NCBI GenBank assembly: GCA_041601535.1
Contig: JBFIHZ010000197.1
Location: 1 to 7,481, forward strand
Reading direction: 5' to 3'
DNA from: JBFIHZ01 sp041601535
GTDB taxonomy: Bacteria > Pseudomonadota > Gammaproteobacteria > Xanthomonadales > SZUA-36
Length of the DNA stretch: 7,481 bases
Below the pieces are notes generated by a model that made no database searches, was not told where the DNA came from, and was given only the letters and a program-made list of their open reading frames with translations. Both the position numbers and the translations under genes were made by a program. The first letter of the stretch is position 1, and every line of letters starts with the position of its first letter. Positions 1-6,356 of the stretch are shown piece after piece.

Positions 1-3
1 ACG

Positions 4-786
4 ATGAACGGTTTCCGCCAGCGCGTACTGGCCGGCGAGCAGCTGGTGGGCAGCCTGGTGACACTGAATTCTCCGGAAGTGGTGGAAATCCTGTGCCTGG
101 CCGGATTTGACTGGTTGTTCCTGGATGCCGAACACGCACCGCTGGATCCGTCCGACCTGCAAATGCTGTTGCAGGCGGCCGGCAGTGTGCCGTGCCTGGT
201 GCGGGTGCCGGCCACCGATGAGGTATGGATCAAGAAAGCGCTGGATGCCGGAGCGGCCGGCATCATCGTGCCACAGGTCAACAGTGCCGAGCAGGCGCAG
301 CAGGTGGTTAGCTGGTGCCGCTATCCGCCGCAGGGCCGCCGTGGCATTGGACTGTCACGGGCGCATGCCTATGGCTTCAATCACGCCGGCTACGTGGACA
401 CCGCCAACGACCATGTCACCGTGGTGGTACAGGCCGAACACGTGGATGCGGTGGCGGGCATCGAACAGATCTGCAAGGTCGAGGGCATTGATGCCGTGCT
501 GATTGGCCCGTCTGACCTGGCTGCCAGCCTGGGCGTCACCGGCCAGTTATCGCACCCGCGCGTGCTGGAGAGCATCGAAACCGTAGCCGCAGCCTGCCGC
601 GCTGCCGATACCCGGCTGGGTCTGTTCTCGGTGTCACCCGAGGTGTTGCTGAACTACTCCAGGTCAGGGTTCAGCCTGATGGCTGTCGGCGTGGATGTGT
701 TATTCCTGGGCACAGCCGCCAGCGAGGCGGTTGCGGCGATGAAACAGCCCGCAAGCAAGCCGCAGGCCAAGGCAAAAGGCGGCTGA
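4..786 (+). CDS. HpcH/HpaI-family class II (metal-dependent) aldolase
   Basis: Predicted TIM-barrel aldolase of 260 residues, the usual length for the HpcH/HpaI family, whose members cleave or form 4-hydroxy-2-oxo acids to pyruvate plus an aldehyde. Visible family motifs are LDAEHAPLD (residues 40-48, catalytic-type His44), LVRVP (65-69, Arg67, expected to bind the pyruvate carboxylate), an AGAAGIIVPQV strand (82-92), the metal-ligand Glu145 in VVQAEH, and Asp171 in IGPSDLA. The full active-site set is therefore present and the enzyme is probably functional. The exact substrate cannot be told from sequence (2,4-dihydroxyhept-2-ene-dioate, 2-keto-3-deoxy sugar acids and others are all used in this family). 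The C-terminus ends in a Lys/Ala/Pro-rich tail (about residues 247-260) outside the barrel. The ATG lies 3 bases from the window edge, so its ribosome binding site is not visible, but the N-terminus starts where family proteins start. It is followed 1 base later by a VOC gene. Confidence 0.9.
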   Translation: MNGFRQRVLAGEQLVGSLVTLNSPEVVEILCLAGFDWLFLDAEHAPLDPSDLQMLLQAAGSVPCLVRVPATDEVWIKKALDAGAAGIIVPQVNSAEQAQQVVSWCRYPPQGRRGIGLSRAHAYGFNHAGYVDTANDHVTVVVQAEHVDAVAGIEQICKVEGIDAVLIGPSDLAASLGVTGQLSHPRVLESIETVAAACRAADTRLGLFSVSPEVLLNYSRSGFSLMAVGVDVLFLGTAASEAVAAMKQPASKPQAKAKGG

Positions 787-787
787 T

Positions 788-1183
788 ATGTTGCACCACG
801 TTTCCTTTGGCGTAAACGATATCCGCCAGGCCAGAAAGTTCTACGACCAGACGCTGGCCTGCCTGGGCTATCAACGGGTTTGGGACGCTCCGGGCAGCGC
901 CAGCGAGCCGGCCGCGGCCGGCTATGGGGTGGAGGAAGGCGAAGACCTGTTCGCCATCAAGCAGAAACCGGGCAGCAAGCCGCCGGGTGCCGGCTTTCAT
1001 CTGGCTTTTTCCGCGCCCAGCCGCCAGGCGGTACTGGCCTTTTACCGCGCCGCGCTGGAGAACGGCGGAAGCTCCATGGGGGAACCCGGCTTGCGCCCGC
1101 ACTACGGGCCGGATTATTTCGCCGCGTTTGTCACCGACCCGGACGGCCATCTGCTTGAAGCGGTATGTATCGGACCGGCGTAA
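788..1183 (+). CDS. VOC-superfamily (glyoxalase/bleomycin-resistance fold) protein
   Basis: A 131-residue single-unit vicinal-oxygen-chelate protein. It begins with the typical strand MLHHVSFGVNDI followed by the helix QARKFY, and ends with the typical FVTDPDGHLLEAV strand. His4, His71 (GFHLAF) and Glu124 (HLLEAV) sit where metal ligands of the fold are expected, so a metal-binding enzyme is likely. Relatives are annotated as lactoylglutathione lyase-like proteins, but a specific reaction cannot be assigned; a sugar-acid, thiol or aldehyde substrate are all possible. An AAAAGG sequence at 774-779 lies 8 bases before the ATG and inside the end of the aldolase gene, so the two are probably co-translated. 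The last 19 bases overlap the start of modA in another frame. The link to the aldolase suggests a shared carbonyl-compound pathway, which is inference. Confidence 0.85.
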   Translation: MLHHVSFGVNDIRQARKFYDQTLACLGYQRVWDAPGSASEPAAAGYGVEEGEDLFAIKQKPGSKPPGAGFHLAFSAPSRQAVLAFYRAALENGGSSMGEPGLRPHYGPDYFAAFVTDPDGHLLEAVCIGPA

Positions 1184-1923
1184 ACCTGTTGCTGGCCAGC
1201 TTGACGGGGCTGTGGTGCCTGGTCGGCTCCCTGGCCGTTAAAGCCGATACGCTGAACGTTGCCGTTGCGAGCAATTTCCAGGCCCCGATGCAGGCCCTGG
1301 CCGAACGCTTCGGGCAGGACAGCGGTCATCGGCTCGTATTGATGGCGGGATCGACCGGCAAGCACTACGCGCAGATCATCAACGGTGCTCCGGTGGACCT
1401 GTTTTTCGCCGCCGATGACACGCGGCCGCCACGGCTGGAAGCAGAAGGGTATGCCGTGCCTGGCAGTTGCTTTACCTATGCGCTGGGCCGGCTGGTGCTG
1501 TGGAGCCGGCAAACCGGTTTGGTTGATGCCCGTGGCGAGGTACTGGGCAGCGATGACTTCACCCATCTGGCCATTGCCAACCCCGCCTTGGCGCCTTACG
1601 GCGCTGCGGCGCAGGCGGTACTGGAAGCCCGCGGACTGTGGCAGCAGATTCAAGCACGGCTGGTGCGTGGTGAAAACATCGCCCAGACCTACCAGTTCGT
1701 GTTCAGCGGCAGCGCGGAGCTGGGTTTTATCGCGGCATCCCAACTCTTCGCCGACGGCAGTCCGCAAGGATCCTGGTGGGTCGTGCCTGCCGGGCTGCAT
1801 GCACCCATAAGGCAACAGGCAGTCATAGTGCGGGATGGCACGGCTGCGCGGCAATTCATGCAGTTTGTGCAGAGCCCGGCGGCACATGCCATCATCCGCG
1901 CCTATGGCTACGAGCTGCCGTGA
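1165..1923 (+). CDS. modA: Molybdate ABC transporter, periplasmic substrate-binding protein ModA
   Basis: Periplasmic receptor that captures molybdate (or tungstate) and delivers it to ModB/ModC. It is 252 residues with a Sec signal peptide: a short n-region with Arg3, a hydrophobic core at about 7-24, and a likely cleavage after VKA at residue 27. The mature part has the hallmark motifs VAVASNF (33-38), AGSTGKHYAQI (61-71), GAPVDLFFAAD (74-84), ANPALAPYGAAA (138-149) and NIAQTYQFVFSGSAELGF (171-188). Ser36, Asn37, Ser63 and Tyr145 fall close to the oxyanion ligands I recall for Azotobacter vinelandii ModA (mature positions about 9, 10, 37 and 118), so it resembles that branch more than E. 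coli ModA. The ATG lies inside the VOC gene (19-base overlap) with only a weak GAAG upstream, so translation probably depends on coupling. modB and modC follow. Molybdate versus tungstate preference cannot be told. Confidence 0.95.
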   Translation: MYRTGVNLLLASLTGLWCLVGSLAVKADTLNVAVASNFQAPMQALAERFGQDSGHRLVLMAGSTGKHYAQIINGAPVDLFFAADDTRPPRLEAEGYAVPGSCFTYALGRLVLWSRQTGLVDARGEVLGSDDFTHLAIANPALAPYGAAAQAVLEARGLWQQIQARLVRGENIAQTYQFVFSGSAELGFIAASQLFADGSPQGSWWVVPAGLHAPIRQQAVIVRDGTAARQFMQFVQSPAAHAIIRAYGYELP

Positions 1924-1971
1924 TGAGACAGGCCGATACATCCCGCCCGGTTTGCCCCGAACAGGTGCCCC

Positions 1972-2655
1972 ATGGCGCTTAGCCCGGCCGATCTCACTGC
2001 CTTTTTCCTGACGCTGAAACTGGCGCTGATCACCACGCTTATCCTGCTGCTGCTGGGCACCCCACTGGCCTGGTGGCTGGCGCGCACGCGCTGGCGGTAT
2101 CGTTACATACTCGAAGCGGTGGTCGCGCTGCCGCTGGTGCTGCCGCCGACCGTGCTGGGGTTTTACCTGTTGCTGATGCTGGGTCCGAACGGGCCGCTGG
2201 GCGCATTGATGACCGCCCTGGGCGGACATTCACTGGCATTTACCTTCAGCGGGCTGGTGATCGGTTCGGTCATTTACTCCATGCCGTTCGTGGTGCAGCC
2301 CTTGCAGGATGCGTTCCGCGCCGCGGGCCGCAGACCCCAGGAGGTGGCCGCCACCCTGCGGGCATCGCCACTGGACCGGTTTTTCAGTGTCAGCCTGCCG
2401 CTGGCCCGGCCGGGATTTATCACCGCCGCAGTGCTGGGTTTTGCCCATACCCTGGGTGAGTTCGGCGTGGTGCTGATGATAGGCGGCAATATTCCCGGTG
2501 CCACACGGGTCGCTTCCATTGCCATTTACGACCACGTGGAAAGCCTGCAGTATGGGCAGGCGCACTGGCTGTCGGGCCTGTTGCTGGCGGTATCCTTCGC
2601 CCTGTTACTGACCGTCTACGCACTGAACGGCCGTGTGCGGGTGCTGAAAACATGA
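1972..2655 (+). CDS. modB: Molybdate ABC transporter, inner-membrane permease ModB
   Basis: Integral membrane half of the molybdate importer, 227 residues, the usual ModB length. Hydrophobic segments lie at about 10-37, 47-71, 88-110, 148-172 and 198-218, which fits a five-helix permease that dimerises. The cytoplasmic EAA coupling loop that contacts ModC is at about 124-148 (EVAATLRASPLDRFF then SLPLARPG). Arg130 stands where the classical loop has Gly; I recall the same in Pseudomonas-type ModB, so it is probably normal for this branch. The stretch GEFGVVLMIGGNIPG (162-176) is a strong ModB signature. The start is 48 bases after modA, with a short-spaced AGGTG (1963-1967) as the only visible ribosome binding site. 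A 19-codon open frame bridges the gap and may couple translation. modC begins within the last codons (ATGA overlap of 4 bases). Confidence 0.95.
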   Translation: MALSPADLTAFFLTLKLALITTLILLLLGTPLAWWLARTRWRYRYILEAVVALPLVLPPTVLGFYLLLMLGPNGPLGALMTALGGHSLAFTFSGLVIGSVIYSMPFVVQPLQDAFRAAGRRPQEVAATLRASPLDRFFSVSLPLARPGFITAAVLGFAHTLGEFGVVLMIGGNIPGATRVASIAIYDHVESLQYGQAHWLSGLLLAVSFALLLTVYALNGRVRVLKT

Positions 2656-3719
2656 GCATACGGGCACATTTTCATTCCCGCCTGGGCGGATTCGAACTGG
2701 CGGCAGACCTGGATGTACCGGCCCAGGGCATTACGGCCCTGTTCGGCCCTTCCGGCTGTGGCAAAACCACGCTGCTGCGCGCCATGGCTGGCCTGGATTA
2801 TCACCGCGGTGGCGAGCTCAGCGTGGCTGGCGACCAGTGGCAGGGCCCGGGGCATTTTCTCAAACCGCATCAGCGGCCGGTGGGTCTGGTATTTCAGGAA
2901 GCCAGCCTGTTCCCCCACCTGGATGTGCGCGGCAATATCGAATATGGCTACCGGCGTGTGCCGGCGCAAGACCGCCGGGTGCAGGTGGAGCAGCTTATCG
3001 AATTGCTGGACCTGCCTGCCCTGTTGCCGCGCAAAACCGACACACTGTCCGGTGGTGAGCGCCAGCGGGTGGCGATGGCACGCGCTTTGGCGGTCAGTCC
3101 GCGCCTCTTGCTGCTGGACGAACCCCTGGCGTCGCTGGACCTGAGCCGCAAACGGGATATCCTGCCCTACATTGAACGGTTCCAGCGCGAACTGGATATT
3201 CCGGTGATTTACGTCAGCCATGCGCCGGAAGAGGTGGCCCGGCTGGCCCATCACCTGGTGCTGATGGACCACGGCCACATCAGCGCGGCGGGCCCGATAG
3301 AACAATTACTGACCCGGCTGGATCTGCCACTGGCGCATGAGCTGGACGCCACCTCCATCATCCGGGCCACCGTGGCGCGCCATGATGACCAGTATCAGCT
3401 CAGTGTGCTGGACTTTCCCGCCGGCGAATTTATCGTGCCGCGCGTGCCGCTGGACACCGGCCAGCCGGTACGCGTGCAGCTGGCAGCGCGCGATATCAGC
3501 CTGACGCTGGAGCGACAGCAGGACACCAGTATTCTGAACATTTTTCCGGCCACGGTGGACGCGATCAGCGCGGATGGCGGAGCCCAACAGACGGTTCGTC
3601 TGCTGGCCGGCGAGGTGCCGCTGCTGGCGCGCATCACGCGCAAATCCGCGGCCGCGCTCGGCTTGCAGCCAGGCAAGCAGTTGTATGTTCAGGCGAAAAG
3701 CGTGGCCGTGCTGGCATGA
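2652..3719 (+). CDS. modC: Molybdate ABC transporter, ATP-binding protein ModC
   Basis: Cytoplasmic ATPase that powers molybdate import, 355 residues, typical of ModC. The nucleotide-binding domain is complete: Walker A GPSGCGKT (32-39), Q-loop Gln82 in VFQEASLFPH, ABC signature LSGGE (132-136), Walker B LLLLDE (152-157), D-loop SLD (161-163) and H-loop His190 in YVSHAPEEV. The C-terminal third, about 290-355, has the TOBE/Mop fold seen in ModC (TSILNIFPATVDAIS at about 293-307, then LLARITRKSAAALGL and a final VQAKSVAVL strand). In ModC this domain binds oxyanion and allows inhibition by intracellular molybdate. The linker between the two parts (about 225-290) is normal for the family. The start overlaps modB by 4 bases (ATGA) and has little ribosome binding site of its own, so coupled translation is likely. 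It ends the first block; a 61-base gap follows. Confidence 0.95.
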   Translation: MSIRAHFHSRLGGFELAADLDVPAQGITALFGPSGCGKTTLLRAMAGLDYHRGGELSVAGDQWQGPGHFLKPHQRPVGLVFQEASLFPHLDVRGNIEYGYRRVPAQDRRVQVEQLIELLDLPALLPRKTDTLSGGERQRVAMARALAVSPRLLLLDEPLASLDLSRKRDILPYIERFQRELDIPVIYVSHAPEEVARLAHHLVLMDHGHISAAGPIEQLLTRLDLPLAHELDATSIIRATVARHDDQYQLSVLDFPAGEFIVPRVPLDTGQPVRVQLAARDISLTLERQQDTSILNIFPATVDAISADGGAQQTVRLLAGEVPLLARITRKSAAALGLQPGKQLYVQAKSVAVLA

Positions 3720-3765
3720 ATTCTGTGACCCTGCCCCGACATGTCTTAAAGCGCAATTTCTTGAC

Positions 3766-3770
3766 AGGAG
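3766..3770 (+). promoter_or_regulatory. Ribosome binding site fixing a GTG start
   Basis: AGGAG, 10 bases before the GTG at 3781. There is no in-frame ATG near the start of the homologous region, and the only earlier in-frame starts lie inside modC. This Shine-Dalgarno sequence therefore supports GTG as the start of the GFA-family gene. Confidence 0.7.
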
Positions 3771-3780
3771 TGATCGATCC

Positions 3781-4290
3781 GTGAATACCGTAACGCCCTC
3801 CCCTGCAAAGGAGGCCTTCCCACTAAGCGGGGGATGCACCTGCGGCCAGCTACGCTACGCGCTGGACAGCAGGCCGTTGTTTGTGCATTGCTGCCATTGC
3901 CGCTGGTGTCAGCGCGAAAGCGGCGGTGCCTTTGCCATCAACGCGATGATTGAATCCAGCCGGGTGCGGGTGACCAGCGGGGAAACCCGGCGCACCACCC
4001 TGCCGAGCAACAGCGGCAAGGGCCAGATCGTGGTGCGCTGCCCGCAGTGCTGCATCACTGTATGGAGCCATTATGCCGGGGCCGGGGAACGGATCAGTTT
4101 CGTCCGCGTGGGCAGCCTGGACCAGCCCGATGCACTGCCACCGGATATCCACATCTTCACCGCCTCAAAACAAGCCTGGGTGATCCTGCCGGAAGATACC
4201 CCTGCGGTAGACGAGTACTACCAGAGTTCCCGTTACTGGCCGGAGGAAAGCCTGCGGCGCTATGCGGCGCTGAAGCAGGCCACGGAGTGA
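3781..4290 (+). CDS. GFA-family (glutathione-dependent formaldehyde-activating fold) zinc protein
   Basis: A 169-residue member of the GFA / CENP-V-like family (Mss4-type fold). The zinc-ligand pattern is complete: GGCTCG gives Cys19 and Cys21; HCCHCRWC gives Cys38, Cys40 and Cys43; RCPQC gives Cys87 and Cys90. By analogy with Paracoccus Gfa, Cys19/21/87/90 form the structural zinc site and Cys38/40/43 the second site. Founder Gfa was linked to S-hydroxymethylglutathione formation, but most family members are uncharacterised, so no reaction is claimed. The C-terminal half has the family's IHIFTASKQAWV strand (123-134) and a short helix rich in Tyr and Glu. I chose the GTG start because AGGAG lies 10 bases upstream and the protein then begins just before the first Cys-x-Cys. 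Longer in-frame versions would read through the end of modC. It lies 7 bases before gdx. Confidence 0.88.
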   Translation: MNTVTPSPAKEAFPLSGGCTCGQLRYALDSRPLFVHCCHCRWCQRESGGAFAINAMIESSRVRVTSGETRRTTLPSNSGKGQIVVRCPQCCITVWSHYAGAGERISFVRVGSLDQPDALPPDIHIFTASKQAWVILPEDTPAVDEYYQSSRYWPEESLRRYAALKQATE

Positions 4291-4297
4291 ATTGCTT

Positions 4298-4615
4298 ATG
4301 GCATGGTTGATCCTGTTGCTGGCCGGCCTGTTCGAGGTGGCGTGGGCCGTGGGGCTAAAATACAGTGAGGGCTTCAGCCGCCCGTGGATCAGTGCCGGCA
4401 CGCTGCTGGCCATGGCCATCAGTGTCTGGTTGCTGGGCTTGGCGATGAAAAGCCTGCCATTGGGGACCAGCTATGCGGTGTGGGTAGGGGTTGGGGCACT
4501 GGGCACGGTGATTCTGGGCATTGTGCTGTTTCACGAACCGGCCTCGGCCTTGAGACTCATCAGCGCAGGCCTGATACTGGCTGGTATTATCGGCCTGAAG
4601 CTGGCCGGTGCCTGA
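4298..4615 (+). CDS. gdx: SMR-family exporter, guanidinium/quaternary ammonium type (Gdx, formerly SugE)
   Basis: Small multidrug resistance protein of 105 residues with four transmembrane helices (about 2-20, 29-50, 57-78, 84-103), working as an antiparallel dimer that exchanges substrate for protons. The N-terminus MAWLILLLAGLFEVAWAVGLKYS is very close to E. coli SugE; Glu13 is the essential proton/substrate residue, and the WAVGLKYSEGF motif marks the SugE/Gdx branch rather than EmrE. Known members export guanidinium and some also export quaternary ammonium compounds. Further family marks are AMKSLPLGTSYAVWVGVGALG (about 50-70), with the Gly-Thr-Ser-Tyr-Ala-Val-Trp segment lining the pathway. 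The ATG at 4298 is preferred to TTG at 4292 because family proteins start at MxW and GGAG (4284-4287) is 10 bases upstream of the ATG. No guanidine riboswitch precedes it; it seems co-transcribed with the GFA gene. Confidence 0.93.
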   Translation: MAWLILLLAGLFEVAWAVGLKYSEGFSRPWISAGTLLAMAISVWLLGLAMKSLPLGTSYAVWVGVGALGTVILGIVLFHEPASALRLISAGLILAGIIGLKLAGA

Positions 4616-4621
4616 ACCAAC

Positions 4622-4666
4622 GCCGCCATGCCGTTGGAACGGGCGGCGCGCTGCAGCCATGGCGGC
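4622..4666 (+). repeat. Inverted repeat downstream of gdx, possible RNA hairpin
   Basis: GCCGCCATG (4622-4630) and CATGGCGGC (4658-4666) are perfect reverse complements of 9 bases separated by 27 bases. A smaller inverted repeat, CCGTT/AACGG, lies in the loop at 4631-4642 and GCTGCAGC at 4650-4657. The RNA could fold into a stem with an inner hairpin. No run of T follows, so it is not a classical intrinsic terminator. It could reduce read-through, protect the gdx 3' end, or be a protein site. Function is inference. Confidence 0.45.
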
Positions 4667-4693
4667 ACTCCACCAGCGGCTTGGCCCGTAAAC

Positions 4694-4701
4694 AGAGGGA
4701 G
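4694..4701 (+). promoter_or_regulatory. Ribosome binding site for the four-helix membrane protein
   Basis: AGAGGGAG lies 9 bases before the ATG at 4711. It supports that start over the earlier in-frame starts that lie within gdx. Confidence 0.65.
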
Positions 4702-4710
4702 TATCAGGAA

Positions 4711-5097
4711 ATGATCGAATCAATTGCGGCATCCATCGTACTGGTGTTCGGCCTGACCATTGCGCTGCTTTGTGTTTACGGCGTGTTTTCACCGCAGCGC
4801 CTGATGCAAAACGTAATGACCATCTGGAACCGCCGCGATGGCATGGTGATGGCCGTGCTGGTGCGGCTGTTGCTGGGGCTGAACCTGCTGTTTGCCGCCG
4901 CCGGCTCGCGCTATCCCACCGCGCTGCTGGTGCTTGGCGCATTGACCATTTTTGCCGCCGCAGTCTTGCTGCTGCTGGGCCGGCAACGGGTGGACCGCCT
5001 GATTGACTGGGCTGGCTCACTGTCCAGCCTGTGGCTACGCCTGTGGTTGTTGCTGGGCCTGGGCTTTGCAGTTTTTCTGGTGCATGCGGTGACCTGA
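4711..5097 (+). CDS. Small four-helix inner-membrane protein, function unknown
   Basis: A very hydrophobic 128-residue protein that I do not recognise. Four predicted transmembrane segments are at about 4-26, 45-64, 68-90 and 106-126. Short charged loops lie between them: FSPQRLMQNVMTIWNRRDG at 26-44 and GRQRVDRLIDWAG at 90-102. The first two helices are joined by a basic loop (Arg30, Arg41, Arg42), and the third loop is also basic, so by the positive-inside rule both termini probably face the periplasm. No catalytic or metal motif is apparent. The start is set by AGAGGGAG upstream. The stop TGA shares its last base with the ATG of the peptidase gene, which makes it the first gene of a coupled set. 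It may be a membrane partner of the products that follow; this rests only on gene order. Confidence 0.75.
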   Translation: MIESIAASIVLVFGLTIALLCVYGVFSPQRLMQNVMTIWNRRDGMVMAVLVRLLLGLNLLFAAAGSRYPTALLVLGALTIFAAAVLLLLGRQRVDRLIDWAGSLSSLWLRLWLLLGLGFAVFLVHAVT

Positions 5098-6356
5098 TGA
5101 TACGAATGAACCACCAAACCGGCACCCAACCTTCGCTTCCCTGGCCGGCAGGCAAAACCAGGCCGCGTGGCCATGCCATCGTGCTGACTGTGTTTATGGG
5201 GCTGCTGACTGCCATGTGCGCCGCTCAGCTTCTGGCGCAGGACCGCCCGCGGGCACGTGACCTGGGCATTCCGTTTGAAGGCGTCAGCGGACCTTTGAAT
5301 GCGATTACCGATGTTGCCGGGGTAGAAGTGGGACACAGCACGGTGGTGCACGGGGATGGCCCGCTGGTGACCGGCCAGGGCCCGGCGCGCACCGGCGTTA
5401 CCGTGGTCTTTCCGCTGGGCAAAGCAGAAATGGCAGGCGTGGCCGCCGGCCATTTCACTTTTAACGGCGATGGCGAGATGACCGGCAGCCGTTTTGTTGA
5501 TGAATTCGGCGAATTGCATGGCCCCATTGCACTGACCAATACCCTGAGCGTGGGCACCGTGCACGCCGCGGTGATCGAATGGAACCGGCAGCATGTGACG
5601 CTGGAGGACGAGTTGTACTCGCGCGGCCTGCCGCTGGTGGCGGAAACCTGGGACGGTTTTGTCAACGATATTTATGGCCAGCACGTCAAGGCACAGCATG
5701 TGTTCCAGGCACTGGACAGTGCCGCTTCCGGTGCGGTGGCGGAAGGCAACGTGGGTGGTGGCACCGGCATGCGCACATTCCAGTTTTCCGGCGGTATCGG
5801 CACGGCTTCGCGCCGGGTGGATACCGGCTTTGGAACCTACACCCTGGGGGTGCTGGTGCAATCCAATTTTGGTGTGCGTTCCGAGCTGCGCATTGCCGGT
5901 GCGGCGGTTGGCCAGGCGATCAGCGACCTGATGCCTGAATACGGCGATGCGGCTGAGGCCGAAGGCCATTCCATCGTGGTCCTCATCGCCACCGATGCAC
6001 CGCTGATTCCGACCCAGCTCAGGCGCCTGGCCCGGCGTGCCAGCCTGGGGCTGGGACGGGTGGGCAGCCACGGCCACAGTGGGTCCGGTGATATTTTCCT
6101 GGCCTTTTCCACCGCCAACCGCATGACGGCCTACTGGGGCAAGGACATCAACCGGCTCAGCATGCTGCCCGACATGGACGCGCTGTTCGCCGCCACGGTG
6201 CAGGCCACCGAAGAGGCCATTATCAACGCCCTGGTGGCGGGACGGAACATGAGCGGCATCAACGGCAATACCATGTACGCCCTGCCCCACGACCGCGTAC
6301 AGCATATTCTGCGGCAACAACAGGTCATCCGCCGCGAGGAAGCCGGCCCATCATGA
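5097..6356 (+). CDS. Exported P1-family (S58, DmpA-like) N-terminal-nucleophile aminopeptidase
   Basis: Homologue of DmpA (L-aminopeptidase/D-esterase) and BapA (beta-peptidyl aminopeptidase). These precursors cut themselves before a Ser, which becomes the nucleophile of the beta chain. Family marks (419-residue numbering) are RARDLGIPFEG (52-62), NAITDVAGVEVGHSTV (68-83), GNVGGGTGM (217-225), VLVQSNFG (252-259, Asn257 a likely oxyanion-hole residue), SIVVLIATDAPL (292-303) and SGSGDIFLAFSTANR (328-342). Ser292 is the predicted nucleophile, giving a beta chain of 128 residues. Two things are odd: His291 precedes it, where DmpA has Gly and BapA, as I recall, Asn; and Asp332 stands where I recall Glu in DmpA/BapA. 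A hydrophobic stretch at about 27-47 after basic residues 20-24 looks like a Sec signal peptide with cleavage near LLA47, so it probably acts in the periplasm. The start at 5097 shares one base with the previous stop; ATG 5106 is an alternative with equally weak ribosome binding. It overlaps the cupin gene by 4 bases. Confidence 0.9.
   Translation: MIRMNHQTGTQPSLPWPAGKTRPRGHAIVLTVFMGLLTAMCAAQLLAQDRPRARDLGIPFEGVSGPLNAITDVAGVEVGHSTVVHGDGPLVTGQGPARTGVTVVFPLGKAEMAGVAAGHFTFNGDGEMTGSRFVDEFGELHGPIALTNTLSVGTVHAAVIEWNRQHVTLEDELYSRGLPLVAETWDGFVNDIYGQHVKAQHVFQALDSAASGAVAEGNVGGGTGMRTFQFSGGIGTASRRVDTGFGTYTLGVLVQSNFGVRSELRIAGAAVGQAISDLMPEYGDAAEAEGHSIVVLIATDAPLIPTQLRRLARRASLGLGRVGSHGHSGSGDIFLAFSTANRMTAYWGKDINRLSMLPDMDALFAATVQATEEAIINALVAGRNMSGINGNTMYALPHDRVQHILRQQQVIRREEAGPS

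Larger units (their letters stand above)
4616..4710 (+). other. Intergenic gap between gdx and the membrane-protein gene
   Basis: This 95-base stretch is the longest non-coding interval in the window. It holds a 9-base-arm inverted repeat (listed separately), the internal palindrome GCTGCAGC (4650-4657) and a ribosome binding site at its 3' end. I see no convincing sigma-70 promoter: a TTGGCC at 4681 has no matching -10 box at the right distance. Confidence 0.6.

Noticed and set aside
1114..2229. A 371-codon open frame on the - strand across modA and modB.
   Set aside because: It covers two clear transporter genes on the + strand and its translation is low-complexity Gln/Arg-rich with no domain signal.
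3761..3766. TTGACA, a perfect -35 box, before the GFA gene.
   Set aside because: A -10 box at normal spacing would fall after the GTG start (about 3783-3789, AATACC-like), so it would not transcribe the full gene, and the match overlaps the ribosome binding site.
3574..3780. Longer start for the GFA-family gene, reaching back into modC.
   Set aside because: The extra 69 residues would be an out-of-frame reading of the modC Mop domain; AGGAG plus GTG at 3781 explains the start better.
2616..3839. Two - strand open frames opposite modC (229 and 177 codons).
   Set aside because: Both lie opposite complete ModC motifs and show no family resemblance.
4384..4710. Longer start for the four-helix membrane protein, reaching back into gdx.
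   Set aside because: The added part is an out-of-frame reading of gdx; a good ribosome binding site precedes ATG 4711.
4616..4710. Possible guanidine-II (mini-ykkC) riboswitch because of an ACGG in the gap after gdx.
   Set aside because: It lies downstream of the exporter, there is one ACGG rather than two hairpins with ACGR loops, and the flanks are not complementary.
5208..5231. Possible lipoprotein box around Cys41 of the P1-family peptidase.
   Set aside because: The sequence before the Cys is LTAM; Met at -1 does not fit the small residue needed by lipoprotein signal peptidase.
4911..6320. A 469-codon open frame on the - strand across the peptidase gene.
   Set aside because: It is the mirror of a strongly supported + strand gene. 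Its translation is rich in His, Gln, Arg and Ala with no recognisable motif, as expected from GC-rich antisense frames.
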